NCBI GenBank assembly: GCA_001598975.1
Contig: BBXU01002745.1
Coordinates: forward strand, 1 to 11,769
Reading direction: 5' to 3'
Length of the DNA stretch: 11,769 nt
DNA from: Parachlorella kessleri
Taxonomy: Eukaryota; Chlorophyta; Trebouxiophyceae; Chlorellales; Chlorellaceae
Below the pieces are notes generated by a model that saw nothing but the letters and a program-made list of their open reading frames with translations, was not told the origin of the DNA and ran no database searches. Positions within the stretch are counted from its first letter, which is position 1; every line of letters starts with the position of its first letter. The position numbers and the translations under genes were made by a program. This document shows, piece by piece, positions 1-7,793 of this stretch.

Positions 1-190
1 CCCCCCCTACCCACGCGAGCAGCGGGACAGACGGCTAGCTGGGCTGGCAAGCATGGTCATGCTGTAGTAACCAGCCCTCCCTCCCCACAATCTGCCCCTC
101 TCCTGCCTTACCTCACTCAACCTGCCACCTGCCCCCCATGTCATCTTTCCCCAACTCACACTTGCCACCGCCCTCAACCCCTTCACTCAC

Positions 191-2465
191 AAGAGACAGC
201 GCTGACACCAGGTTACTGAGGGTTGTCTGCGCCGCCAGGCCCGCCACAAGCGACGACACCGACCCCAGGGCCAGCAGCGGCCGGATGTCGAGGCCGACCG
301 CGCCCAGCCCCGCCACGCCGGCAAAGCCCACAATCAGCTGCAACAATAACATGGGCAGGGTAAGAGGAGGTGAGGCGATGGGCAGGGTTCCGAATTGCAA
401 CTGGCACTTCTCATCACCTACTTCATGGTGGCCAGTTCTGTAGCCCCAGCTGGTGAAGTAGCCGTGGCCCTGGGCTGCTGCTTTAGCGGATGCGCATGGC
501 TCTTAAGGCTGCGACAGTGCTCAAGCCCCATAACTCCAAGCTGTGCATGCCGTAGGACTGTAAGGTGGCAACTTCAGGGGCCCAGTGCCGAGATTAATAG
601 GTGATCACGAAAATGCAAGCAACCATGCGCCAGCCAGCCCTGCTCCTCCACACCTACCCATGTGAGCAGGCGGCTGAGTGGCAGCAGCAAACGCTCCAGC
701 TGGTCGTCTTGGGGGTCCCTGCATCAGACTCGAAAGCTATCACTATCAAGTATCAAAGTACTTATAAACGGCTCCTCTGCGCATATCTGGAGTACATTTT
801 ATGGCCCTAAGCGGCTAAACACGGCGGATGCCCACGACTAGCACTGCCCTACTAGTGCGGAAATACAGTACCAATAAGTGGGGACACATCAGCTCAGAAG
901 ACCTATGCGGTCAGTCTTCTGGAGGCGTAGACAGCAGAAGGCCCCACCTCCTTCCCTCCCTCCTTTCCCTCCCTCATCCGTGCGTCTAAATACTCTATAT
1001 CTAATGAACACCACCCAATTGATTGCTGTGTGTGCACCACTCAAGTGACCCTGCCTCGCTCAGGTTCCGACCTACCACCGCAAGAAGCCTTCAGCCGCTT
1101 CCAACCACTGACCCACTCGCACCTGTAAACCCCTCAGCCATGCCCGCCCCCGTCTAGCTCACTAACCTGACCCTGCGTGTTCTTTCCAGGATCCGCGTCA
1201 CCAGGCGGTCCTTCCAGCGCACCAGGAACCAGCTCCCCGCCAGAATGATCACTAGCTCTGAGATGGCCTCAAAGCCCTGGGTCACCGCCTTAAGCAGCCG
1301 CACGACATGGGTGCCGCAGAAGCCTGCGCAGCAGCACAGCGCAGCATTCACAGCAGTAGGCCCAAGCAAGTACGCTCACTCCAGTTTACCGCCGGCGTAA
1401 TGCAGCTTCCAACCTCAAATGCAAGCCAAGTTTGTTGACAACAGAATCGCTATCAGCGAGGGTGGTAACACACGCTGGTAAAGCACGCTAGACCAGCTGG
1501 CAACCGGTGGAAGGATGGTTGTAAGTGTAGTGCTGCCACAGCGGGCCACAAGTAGCATGACTGTGACACACAGGCCCTGGCTGACAGGCCATATAAGAAC
1601 TCCTAGTGTTGGTTCACACTCACGAAGCTTTGGGTGGCAGCCGAGGCCCGCCTTGGCCACTGCCACCTCCACCAGGGCGGAGAGGATGGTGAGGCTGTAG
1701 GAGGTGCCATACAGGGGCAGTAGCGCGCTGGCAGGGCGGTGAGCTGCCACAAGGGCAGTGCCCACCACCAGGTGCAGCCCCTTGGCCCGCTTGTTGCGGT
1801 CCATCATGTCACACAGCTGCACGGCAAAGGGATTCTAGGCACGGTGGCTGAGTGGGTTGGATGCCTCAGGGCGCGGATGTACAGTGCAGGTACGTTGCGC
1901 TGCTGGCATGCAGTGTGGGTCACCTGCTAGAGGCACCAACTGGTCCAGGACAGCAATGACCACCTGACACACCCAGGGCATTTCACGGCGGGGAATAGCA
2001 ATGCCGGAATACCAGTGGAATATACATCCAGGGTCGGTGCCTCACCCGCTTGTCCATCTCTGCCAGTGCCCAGCGGCCCACCGTGACGCCCACAAAGCAT
2101 GCCACCAGCAGGGCAGCGCTGCGGGCAAAAGCCACCGGCAGCGACTGCCCCACAATTGAGTCCACCAGCGGCACAGCCTTGGTCTTGGCAAAGCCAGCGG
2201 TGGCGCCCACTGCTGCCTCTGAGGCTGCTGCGGCGGCCGCTGAAGCCTGGGGCACGGGCAGCCTCGCAGGCCTCACCACCAAGGGCTTCCTCCCCCTGCT
2301 GGCTGGGCTACGGGTAAGTCCGCTTTGCGTTGAGGCTCGTTGAAGCCTTGGAGAGATTGGTTGCAAGAATCCCGGCCAGGATGTCCGTTTACCCAATTCT
2401 GGCGCTTGTGGTCTGTACGTGTTGCCCATGACGCTGGCTGAGCATTGTTGCAGCAGGGCCCCCAT
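191..2465 (-). CDS. MscS-like mechanosensitive ion channel, N-terminal part (3' end beyond left edge)
   Basis: This gene encodes a small-conductance mechanosensitive channel that releases ions when membrane tension rises; plant MSL2/MSL3 relatives act in the plastid envelope. Exons read on the minus strand are 2465-2046, 1816-1624, 1323-1167, 718-658 and 337-191, giving 326 codons with consistent phases. The start is the first ATG after an in-frame TGA at 2525-2523. Residues 1 to about 95 are rich in Ser, Arg, Pro and Ala with few acids, like a transit peptide. Hydrophobic segments lie near residues 111-130, 170-194 and 224-240. The last exon carries the family signature: LDIRPLLALGSVSSLVAGL followed by AAQTTLSNLVSAL (about residues 292-324), equivalent to the MscS pore helix. 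The usual Gly of the N-x-x-S-G-L element is Ala here. The beta domain and C-terminus lie off the window. The family call is strong; plastid location is inferred, and the exon 1-2 junction is the least certain. Confidence 0.8.
338..657 (-). other. Intron 4 of the channel gene
   Basis: This 320-base intron begins GTAGGT (read on the minus strand just below 658) and ends TTGCAG before the pore-helix exon. It is phase 0. Short open frames on both strands here show no recognisable protein. I see no structured RNA or mobile sequence in it. Confidence 0.7.
895..921. repeat. Inverted repeat, 8-base arms, 11-base loop
   Basis: CAGAAGAC at 895-902 is the exact reverse complement of GTCTTCTG at 914-921. 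It lies inside intron 3 of the channel gene, just before the polypyrimidine tract. It may form a small hairpin in the pre-mRNA; chance occurrence is possible. Confidence 0.5.
948..975 (-). repeat. Polypyrimidine/polypurine tract with G-quadruplex pattern
   Basis: On the plus strand CCC runs stand at 954-956, 958-960, 967-969 and 971-973, separated by 1, 6 and 1 bases. The transcribed pre-mRNA of the channel gene therefore carries four GGG runs with short loops, which fits the usual G-quadruplex pattern. Whether it folds is not shown by the sequence. Confidence 0.55.
1324..1623 (-). other. Intron 2 of the channel gene
   Basis: A 300-base phase-1 intron, starting with a consensus GTGAGT below 1624 and ending GCGCAG above 1323. 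It joins ...HPKL to FCGTHVV... through a split Arg codon. Nothing else is recognisable inside it. Confidence 0.7.
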
Positions 2466-2916
2466 CTCCCCGACTATGGATACTTCACTGAAGGCTGTTT
2501 TGGTTACAATTCTCAAGTAGGCTCACAAAGCTATCCGCAGAACTCAAACAAGTCAACTTCGACCCAGCTTCCACCTTGGACCTTGGAAGGCGCCAGCAAG
2601 CCTGCTGAGGTTGCGACGGGGCTGCTGAAGCAGCTGTTGACGGGCACTGCGTTGCGAAACCTCGTCAAATACCCTACACAGCGCCAATCGCCTCACTAAG
2701 TTAACCCCCGGTTTACTGACAGGGAGGCAACTCTCAAGGCTCAGTAGCAGGCACAAGCTTCTCAAAGCTATATAGAACAAAGTTGTGCATCGCTGGACAC
2801 TTACAGACTCAGTCACAGACTAGATCAAGCGCGCTCTTGGCCGCAGCATGCGTTTCAGCTGAGAGCAGTAGGCAGTGTGAACTTAATTTTGTCCCGATGT
2901 ATGTATATTGGGCAAC
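2466..2916. promoter_or_regulatory. Divergent intergenic/promoter region between channel and methyltransferase genes
   Basis: These 451 bases separate two start codons that point away from each other, so they should hold the 5' UTRs and promoters of both genes. The only core-promoter-like element I can point to is the palindromic CTATATAG at 2768-2775. Short open frames on both strands (2445-2699 plus, 2553-2816 minus) have no family resemblance and no start or splice support, so I treat the stretch as non-coding. Confidence 0.55.
2768..2775. promoter_or_regulatory. TATA-like element CTATATAG
   Basis: This palindromic TATA-like octamer is about 140 bases upstream of the methyltransferase ATG and about 300 bases upstream of the channel ATG. 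Its symmetry means either direction is possible. The assignment rests on position and motif only. Confidence 0.35.
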
Positions 2917-5733
2917 ATGAGTAATTCTTGGGCAGGCGTGCCGCGGCATGTCATGCAGTCATGCAGACCAAGGCGACTCTTCAGAGTTGCCACGGAGCCT
3001 AGGGACACTTCAGCTCAGAGGTGCCTAACAAGAGCTGCGCTTCCGCACTATAAGATTGCCAGGAAGTCTCGGGAGGCACAGCGTGGCAGCACTTTCCCAT
3101 TCCGAGACGAGTTTGAGGTAGGTCTTCAGCTTGGAGCCCACCCTGAGCTAAGACGAATAACTCAGTTACTTAAAAAGGCATCCTGGTTGCTTCATAGCAG
3201 CAGAGCAAGGTGATGGGTTGCAGGTGGCCCGGGGCACGACTCTGAACAGCGCACAGCTAGCAGAGCTTATCACTCCGCTGCTGGGAGATGAGAGGCTGGA
3301 CCGCTTCGACAGCGTGATAGGCAATCGCACCTTCAACGTGCTGCCAATTGTAGAAGGACTATATGATATGGGCAACCTGGCTGCCATCGTCCGCTCAGCA
3401 GACGGTGGGTGCTGAATATTATATTATTTTATTACGTTGCGTTGGTGTTTAGACTGCCCACCGTCCTGCCCAGCTGAGAGCAACCTTGCAAGCGCTCCTG
3501 CTCCTTTTACCTGCCTTGGGACCCACAGCCGGTGACACCCTGATATGCAGCCCTGGGCTTTGGAGCGGTGCACTCCATCAAGAACGACAGGTACAAGCAG
3601 AGCAAGAGGGCTAGCGGAGGTAAGAGTAGCCAATGCATGTTGCTGTTGCAACCTGTCTTGCTGGTGGTGCAGCCTGGAGTCCCCATGGTCATTCCCTTAG
3701 CGGTGCGGTTGGCATTGACAATTGGTTTGGCGGCGACCTTCTCGCTTTGGGGGGGGCGTGGTCGGGGTGGTAGGATCTGTTGGTGTAAGGTATCACAAGT
3801 AATGCTAAGCTTCTGTGAGCTCCCCGTGCAGGGGCGGAGAAGTGGTTGGACGTTAAGCTTTGGTAAGTATAGCCTACTGTGGCTGCTCATTTGCAGCCAC
3901 AACGTAAGTAGGCATCTGGCTGTGCTGTGCCTGTGCCAGCGCTATGTGCTACATGTTTTCTCTGAGAAGATTTGTACTTCTGTTAGGCGTTTTTGACTTG
4001 AGCCCAAGAGAGCATGCTGTTCTGTGCCATGCTGGGCAGGGATAGCACCCAGGAGTGCTTGACAGCTGCGCGGGAGATGGGGTACCAGATACTGGCCACC
4101 CACCTGTCCCCAACTGCCAAGGATATTACTGAGGTGGACTGGACTCGCCCAACGGCCTTCGTGCTGGGAAATGAGAAGGAAGGTGGGTCTGCTGGCTGAC
4201 CCACCCTAGTGCTGCAAGAGCAGCAAGACAAGAAGCGCCAATTGGCTTGTATTGCTGCGACCGTGTAAGTTGTTGGCACGAGAGAACCGGTACGTGGAAA
4301 GCAAAGCTAGTCCCTGTGTAACTTGTTTGATCTTAAAGGACCTGGGCAGGCTGCAAAGATTATGTTGCCATGTTGCTCAAGGCTCCCTGCCGCCTCCGCC
4401 GCTGCAGGCGTGTCAGAGGCAGCGCTGGCGATGGCTGACGCGCATGTGGTGGTGCCCATGGTGGGGTTTGTGGAGTCATTCAACGTCTCGGTGGCAGCTT
4501 CGCTCATCCTCTACCAGGCCAGGGCTACCAGGCTGCAAAAGCTGGGGTGAGTGAGTGCTCGAGTGGGTGAGTAACCAAGGGACGCAGATCCTCGGCTTCT
4601 CAGGGGCGGGCAAGCCAGCAATACTAACTGCCCTTGGTTTTGCGATACTTCTACCCGGTCCCCCAGTCAATGTGTGCAGCGTGGGTTTTGACAAGATAGA
4701 GCAACATGCCTGGCAGCCACCGTCAGCAGCAAGTACCATGCACATTGTCAGCCGGTTGCAGGGCACTTTAGAAGCTCTACAAAGAAGCTGCCAACGTTAA
4801 TATGGTGAACTTATATCTGCTCAGCTCATGTGCTTATCATTGGAGTGCTTCCAGGAGCCATGGGGACCTGAGTGAGGAGGAAAGGCGGATCCTGCGCACG
4901 CTGATGATGCTGCGGCACAAGGGCCGGACAAGGGAGATGGTCACACACTTGCTCAACCGTCCACCACCTGACTGGCAGGTCCGTCCAATGGCCCATGCTG
5001 TTCCCGCAAGTCTGGGTGCAGCCACCTGCAGACTTAGCGTGTGGGTAGCTTGTGTTGGCCACTTTGTTATCCCAGCTGTTTGACGGTTTACATACTGGTC
5101 TTCTGCAGTAACTTTGGAGGCTCACTCATGTTGATGCTAGCTGCTTGTCCGCGTTGTCTCTTTCCGCACGTGCAGATATTCCGCGGCCATGGGGACTGGG
5201 GCGGAAAGTTCGCTACCGTGCCGGTGCCGTCGGAGACCAGGTGCCACTACTGGGATGGCCAGCAGTGCTGGGGGGAAGAGCTCATCTTCCCTGGCAAGAC
5301 GTGCACCCACAGCGCGGGCCACCGCCCAGGGGTGACCTCCCTGAACAAACACAAGCTGCGACACATGTGTGAGACTAAGGGCCTGCCACTGCCACCAGTA
5401 GTGCTGGCTGAGACTGGGAGAGGGTCCAAGGCCGGGCCTGAGGGAGGTGCCCACAGCAGGGCCGCCGTGGATAGCGGGGCGGCAACGGCGGCAGCGGTGG
5501 CAGCAGGATCAGCAAGTCTAGCAGCACCAGCAGCACAATGTGTCTCAGAGGAAGCAGCTGTGGGGGGCATTGACACTGTAGGGCAGCATAAACACAGTCC
5601 CGGGCGACCGGGTATTAGCTCTGTTGAAATAAATGGGGGTGCCAGCGCGCAGCAGCTGTATCAGCTGGCGCAAGGGGAAGCACCAGGGCAGGAGGCGGGT
5701 AGCAGAAGACTTAAGGAGATGCTTTTGTTATGA
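2917..5733 (+). CDS. trmH: TrmH/SpoU-family RNA 2'-O-ribose methyltransferase with Cys/His-rich C-terminal extension
   Basis: SPOUT methyltransferases move the methyl of S-adenosylmethionine to a ribose 2'-OH; TrmH modifies G18 of tRNA. Exons: 2917-3117, 3224-3404, 3551-3619, 3832-3862, 4040-4182, 4408-4546, 4855-4978 and 5176-5733, giving 481 residues with all phases closing. The start follows an in-frame TAA at 2884. Residues 1-60 are rich in Arg, Ser and Ala, suggesting an organelle leader. Motif 1 is GNLAAIVRSADALGFGAVH (about 117-135, Arg124 the likely catalytic Arg). Motif 2 is FVLGNEKEGVSE (201-212). Motif 3 is VPMVGFVESFNVSVA (224-238, Phe where Leu is usual). GAEKWLDVKLW and GSHGDLSEEE match plant SpoU proteins as I remember them. 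Residues 297-481 extend beyond the catalytic fold and hold nine Cys/His residues between 319 and 361, then an Ala/Gly-rich tail. The substrate RNA cannot be read from the sequence. Confidence 0.85.
3832..3862 (+). other. 31-base microexon of the methyltransferase gene
   Basis: This exon sits between CAG at 3829-3831 and a consensus GTAAGT at 3863. It enters in phase 1 and leaves in phase 2, and encodes GAEKWLDVKLW including both split codons. The peptide is conserved in plant SpoU relatives, which is why the exon is accepted despite its size. Confidence 0.8.
4547..4854 (+). other. Intron 6 of the methyltransferase gene
   Basis: A 308-base phase-2 intron from GTGAGT at 4547 to TTCCAG at 4854. 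It joins the end of SPOUT motif 3 to the GSHGDLSEEE segment through a split Gly codon. I see no gene or repeat in it. Confidence 0.75.
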
Positions 5734-5747
5734 TGCTTTGATTCGGT

Positions 5748-5752
5748 TGTAA
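5748..5752 (+). promoter_or_regulatory. TGTAA polyadenylation signal (methyltransferase)
   Basis: TGTAA is the established green-algal poly(A) signal. This copy is only about 15 bases after the TGA stop at 5731-5733; a second copy is at 5797-5801. The second would give a more usual 3' UTR length. Confidence 0.4.
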
Positions 5753-5796
5753 GGAAGCTCGAAACTCTTCTTGTCGTGATCAGCTTTGTGAGTAGA

Positions 5797-5801
5797 TGTA
5801 A
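5797..5801 (+). promoter_or_regulatory. TGTAA polyadenylation signal (methyltransferase, second copy)
   Basis: A second TGTAA, 64 bases after the stop codon of the methyltransferase gene, in an AT-richer stretch. It is the likelier functional signal, judged on spacing only. Confidence 0.45.
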
Positions 5802-5949
5802 CCTACTGAGCTCGTTCTAATCAACTCCTTAGAAGAGAACTGTAGGTCTCTCATGACCGCAAGGTAGCCCTTTATTTGTTGTACAGGGCACGAGACTGAC
5901 TGCTCGCTTTGGAGCCCATTCCAGTAAAGTAGCCACGGCTGGTGTGTGC

Positions 5950-5961
5950 GCAACTAGTTGC
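5950..5961. repeat. 12-base perfect palindrome GCAACTAGTTGC
   Basis: The sequence equals its own reverse complement. It overlaps a second, 10-base palindrome AGTTGCAACT at 5956-5965. The pair lies about 165 bases upstream of the ACBP start codon, so it could be a dimeric transcription-factor site. No factor can be named. Confidence 0.45.
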
Positions 5962-5991
5962 AACTCCTTGGCGCGCCGCCGCCCGAAAAGG

Positions 5992-6015
5992 CGCAGCAGG
6001 CACCGCAGCAGGCAC
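5992..6015 (+). repeat. Tandem duplication of a 12-base unit
   Basis: CGCAGCAGGCAC occurs twice in direct succession (5992-6003 and 6004-6015), with a partial third copy starting CGC. It lies in the probable promoter or 5' UTR of the ACBP gene. Confidence 0.6.
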
Positions 6016-6048
6016 CGCTTCAGGCGGGCGCGCAGAAAGGCCCTCGCC

Positions 6049-6084
6049 ATGGCCCTCGCTCGCAAGCCTCCTCCTCGTTCTTGA
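6049..6084 (+). other. Possible upstream ORF in the ACBP leader
   Basis: The ATG at 6049-6051 (context GCCATGG) opens an 11-residue frame, MALARKPPPRS, ending at TGA 6082-6084. This is 39 bases before the main ATG. If the transcript starts upstream of it, this frame could lower translation of the main frame. The transcription start is unknown. Confidence 0.35.
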
Positions 6085-6123
6085 CCAATTCTCCTACGAT
6101 CAATTACTCTCAACCTAGGAACG

Positions 6124-7414
6124 ATGGCACCTGACGCTAAGAGCGCCGTTGCAGCCCTCGTGGCCGCCAAGGACATCGAAGCCTTGGAGGCTGCGATCAC
6201 TGAGGGTGCCTTCCTTGACGCCACCCCCGGAGACGATAGGCAGAAGCTACGAGGTTAGACTGCGTTTCAGTGCAAGGGTGGAGTTACAACGGGCATAGGA
6301 TGGTGGGCGTTTCGCACCCCGAGGTGCAATGCAACCCCAGCTGTGCATTCCGTTGCTGGCGTGCAGCTGCCAGGACCAAGCTCAAGAAGATGAAGGCTGA
6401 CGAGGAGGCCAAGAAGCTGGCAGATGCGCAGAAGAACCCTGCTGAGCGATCACCCCATGCTAAGGAGGTAGGATTACAGAACCAGCTGCCCCGCCCTGTG
6501 ACAGCAGCAGCTCTTTTCCCTAGGTTAAAACTCCAACGAGCGACACAGTAAGCCCTCCCTTCGATGGGGGAAGCTTTACACTGATGAATGACCACGCTGT
6601 AGCTGGCAGTGGGGCAAGTCTCTTCCTGCAACCCCTTGTGGACGCAACCTTAACCCCCCGACTGGTGCCCGCTGTTGCAGAGCTATGACGCCAAGGAGTT
6701 TGAGGTGCTGGTGGAGAAGTATGAGAAGCTCAACTGGCGCATCATCTCCAAGCCTGGTGGTGCCACCGTCAAGCCAGACGACTTCTACGTCCTCTATGGG
6801 TCAGTTTTTGCAAGATACCCTTGCCTCGGCGACCAAAAGACAGCCTTGCATCCAGCGCTTACTATCCACCAGAGTCAGGGCATGGTGCCTGGCTTGGCAG
6901 AGCTGCATGTGTAAGCAGGCTCGCCGGTGATGCTTCACTGGGTAGTCTGTAAGCTGCCATCGGTGCCTGGTGGTCTGAGCAGGTACCACATGCAAGCCAC
7001 CCAGGGCGACAACACTGCTGAGCGGCCTATGTGGGCGGAGAAGGGTGGGCTGGACTTTGAGGGCCGCGCCCGCTGGGACGCCTGGACCAACTACAAGGTG
7101 TGTGTTGCTGGGCTCATGCAAGGGGCTGGGAAGGAGGCCTCTCCACAGGCAGCAGGCGGAAATGGAGCTGCCAAGTGCGGTGCTGCCGCTCTGCTCTCCT
7201 GTCACTCTATGTATACTGGTTATCCCTGGATGCTTGCCTTGCCAGGGCATGCCCGGCAGGCGTTTACAGCAGCAGGACCGGCTCACCTGCCCCGCTAGTG
7301 CTGCCTGGCGTGCAGGGGATGAAGACTGAGAAGGCCAAGCTGGAGTTTGTCAAGGCCTACTATGAGTTCCTGCCCAAGGCCCTCTACACCGACACCCGCG
7401 GCAGCAGCAGCTGA
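6124..7414 (+). CDS. ACBP: Acyl-CoA-binding-domain protein
   Basis: ACBPs bind long-chain acyl-CoA esters and carry or buffer them for lipid metabolism. Exons: 6124-6253, 6367-6467, 6681-6799, 6983-7097 and 7316-7414, giving 187 residues with closed phases. The start ATG lies in ACGATGG context and opens exon 1. Residues 1-77 form a charged helical N-terminal region (Ala/Lys/Glu-rich) without an obvious transit or signal peptide. The ACBP domain covers about residues 82-175: FEVLVEKYEKLN, then LYGYHMQATQGDNTAERP, then LDFEGRARWDAW and a final helix to FVKAYYEFLP. It is about 100 residues longer than the canonical 86-90-residue protein and has insertions after helix 1 and after the ERP element. 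Compared with bovine ACBP, Tyr28 is kept, but Tyr31, Lys32, Lys54 and Tyr73 correspond to His, Met, Arg and Phe. Ligand preference is therefore uncertain. Confidence 0.8.
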
Positions 7415-7793
7415 GAAGTAGGCAGCCAATACTACACATGGCTGATGCAGGTGCTCCAGGTACTAGTATGTGAAGGGCGTGATGTTGTGATCCTTACCCA
7501 TGGCATGACAAATACTGTATCTAATGACATGACCTTGCAAAAGGTTCGCGGACTGCTTGGTATGCGTTGTCACTCTGAAATCCTTGGAGTAATTTCCTTA
7601 GCGTAACTAGGTCATTCAATGGTGTGGTGAGATGTAAGGAGCAGGATGTTTAGGAACCCAAGATTAGCAGCAAGCTGACATGTATACAGATAACGGCATG
7701 CATCCCTGAACAGAAGCAGGGCATAGCCGTGCCCTTCAAAGATGTACCTAGAGAATACATACCCATGGAGCATAGCACACCAGCTCAGCAGGG
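7415..7793. other. Convergent intergenic region (3' UTRs of ACBP and CAP-D2)
   Basis: These 379 bases separate two stop codons facing each other. One TGTAA on the plus strand at 7633-7637 can serve ACBP. I find no TGTAA on the minus strand here for CAP-D2. The region is AT-richer than the exons and shows no open frame with family resemblance. Confidence 0.65.
7633..7637 (+). promoter_or_regulatory. TGTAA polyadenylation signal (ACBP)
   Basis: The only TGTAA on the plus strand between the ACBP stop (7412-7414) and the CAP-D2 stop. Using it gives a 3' UTR of roughly 220-240 bases, which is plausible for a green alga. Confidence 0.5.

Larger units (their letters stand above)
719..1166 (-). other. 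Intron 3 of the channel gene, with G-rich tract and hairpins
   Basis: This is the longest intron in the window (448 bases), phase 2, from GTTAGT below 1167 to TGCAG above 718. The flanking exons join through a split Arg codon and the frame stays open. It contains a polypyrimidine run on the plus strand near 948-975, which is G-rich in the transcript. It also has an 8-base inverted repeat (895-902 with 914-921) and a 5-base one (841-845 with 854-858). No coding sequence is evident. Confidence 0.65.
5734..6123 (+). promoter_or_regulatory. Intergenic region: methyltransferase 3' end, then ACBP promoter and 5' UTR
   Basis: This 390-base spacer lies between two genes on the same strand. The left part has two TGTAA polyadenylation signals. 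The right part should hold the promoter and leader of the acyl-CoA-binding gene. It contains a 12-base palindrome, a 12-base tandem duplication and a short upstream open frame, listed separately. A minus-strand open frame running from 6224 to 5829 is Arg-rich and appears to be a shadow. Confidence 0.6.

Noticed and set aside
1..190. Possible further channel exon after a CAG near the left edge
   Set aside because: All frames after the candidate acceptors either reach a stop at once or show no MscS beta-domain resemblance. The stretch reads as the start of an intron leaving the window.
1817..2045. Possible extra channel exons near 1963-1937 (VVIAVLDQL) or near 1924-1895
   Set aside because: Each can be opened only with a weak donor or a phase that hits a stop in the next exon. 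Joining 2046 directly to 1816 gives a normal 229-base intron in phase 0 with good signals.
4622..4628. TACTAAC, identical to the yeast branch-point consensus
   Set aside because: It is about 230 bases from the acceptor of its intron, too far for a usual branch point, so it is probably chance.
5829..6224. Minus-strand open frame of 131 codons, Arg/Ala-rich
   Set aside because: It overlaps the ACBP first exon and leader, has no family resemblance, and its composition is what the reverse of GC-rich Ala-coding sequence gives.
7045..7329. Alternative plus-strand frames over the ACBP fourth exon and intron
   Set aside because: They are shifted copies of the real exon. Only the frame giving ERP...RWDAW matches the ACBP family.
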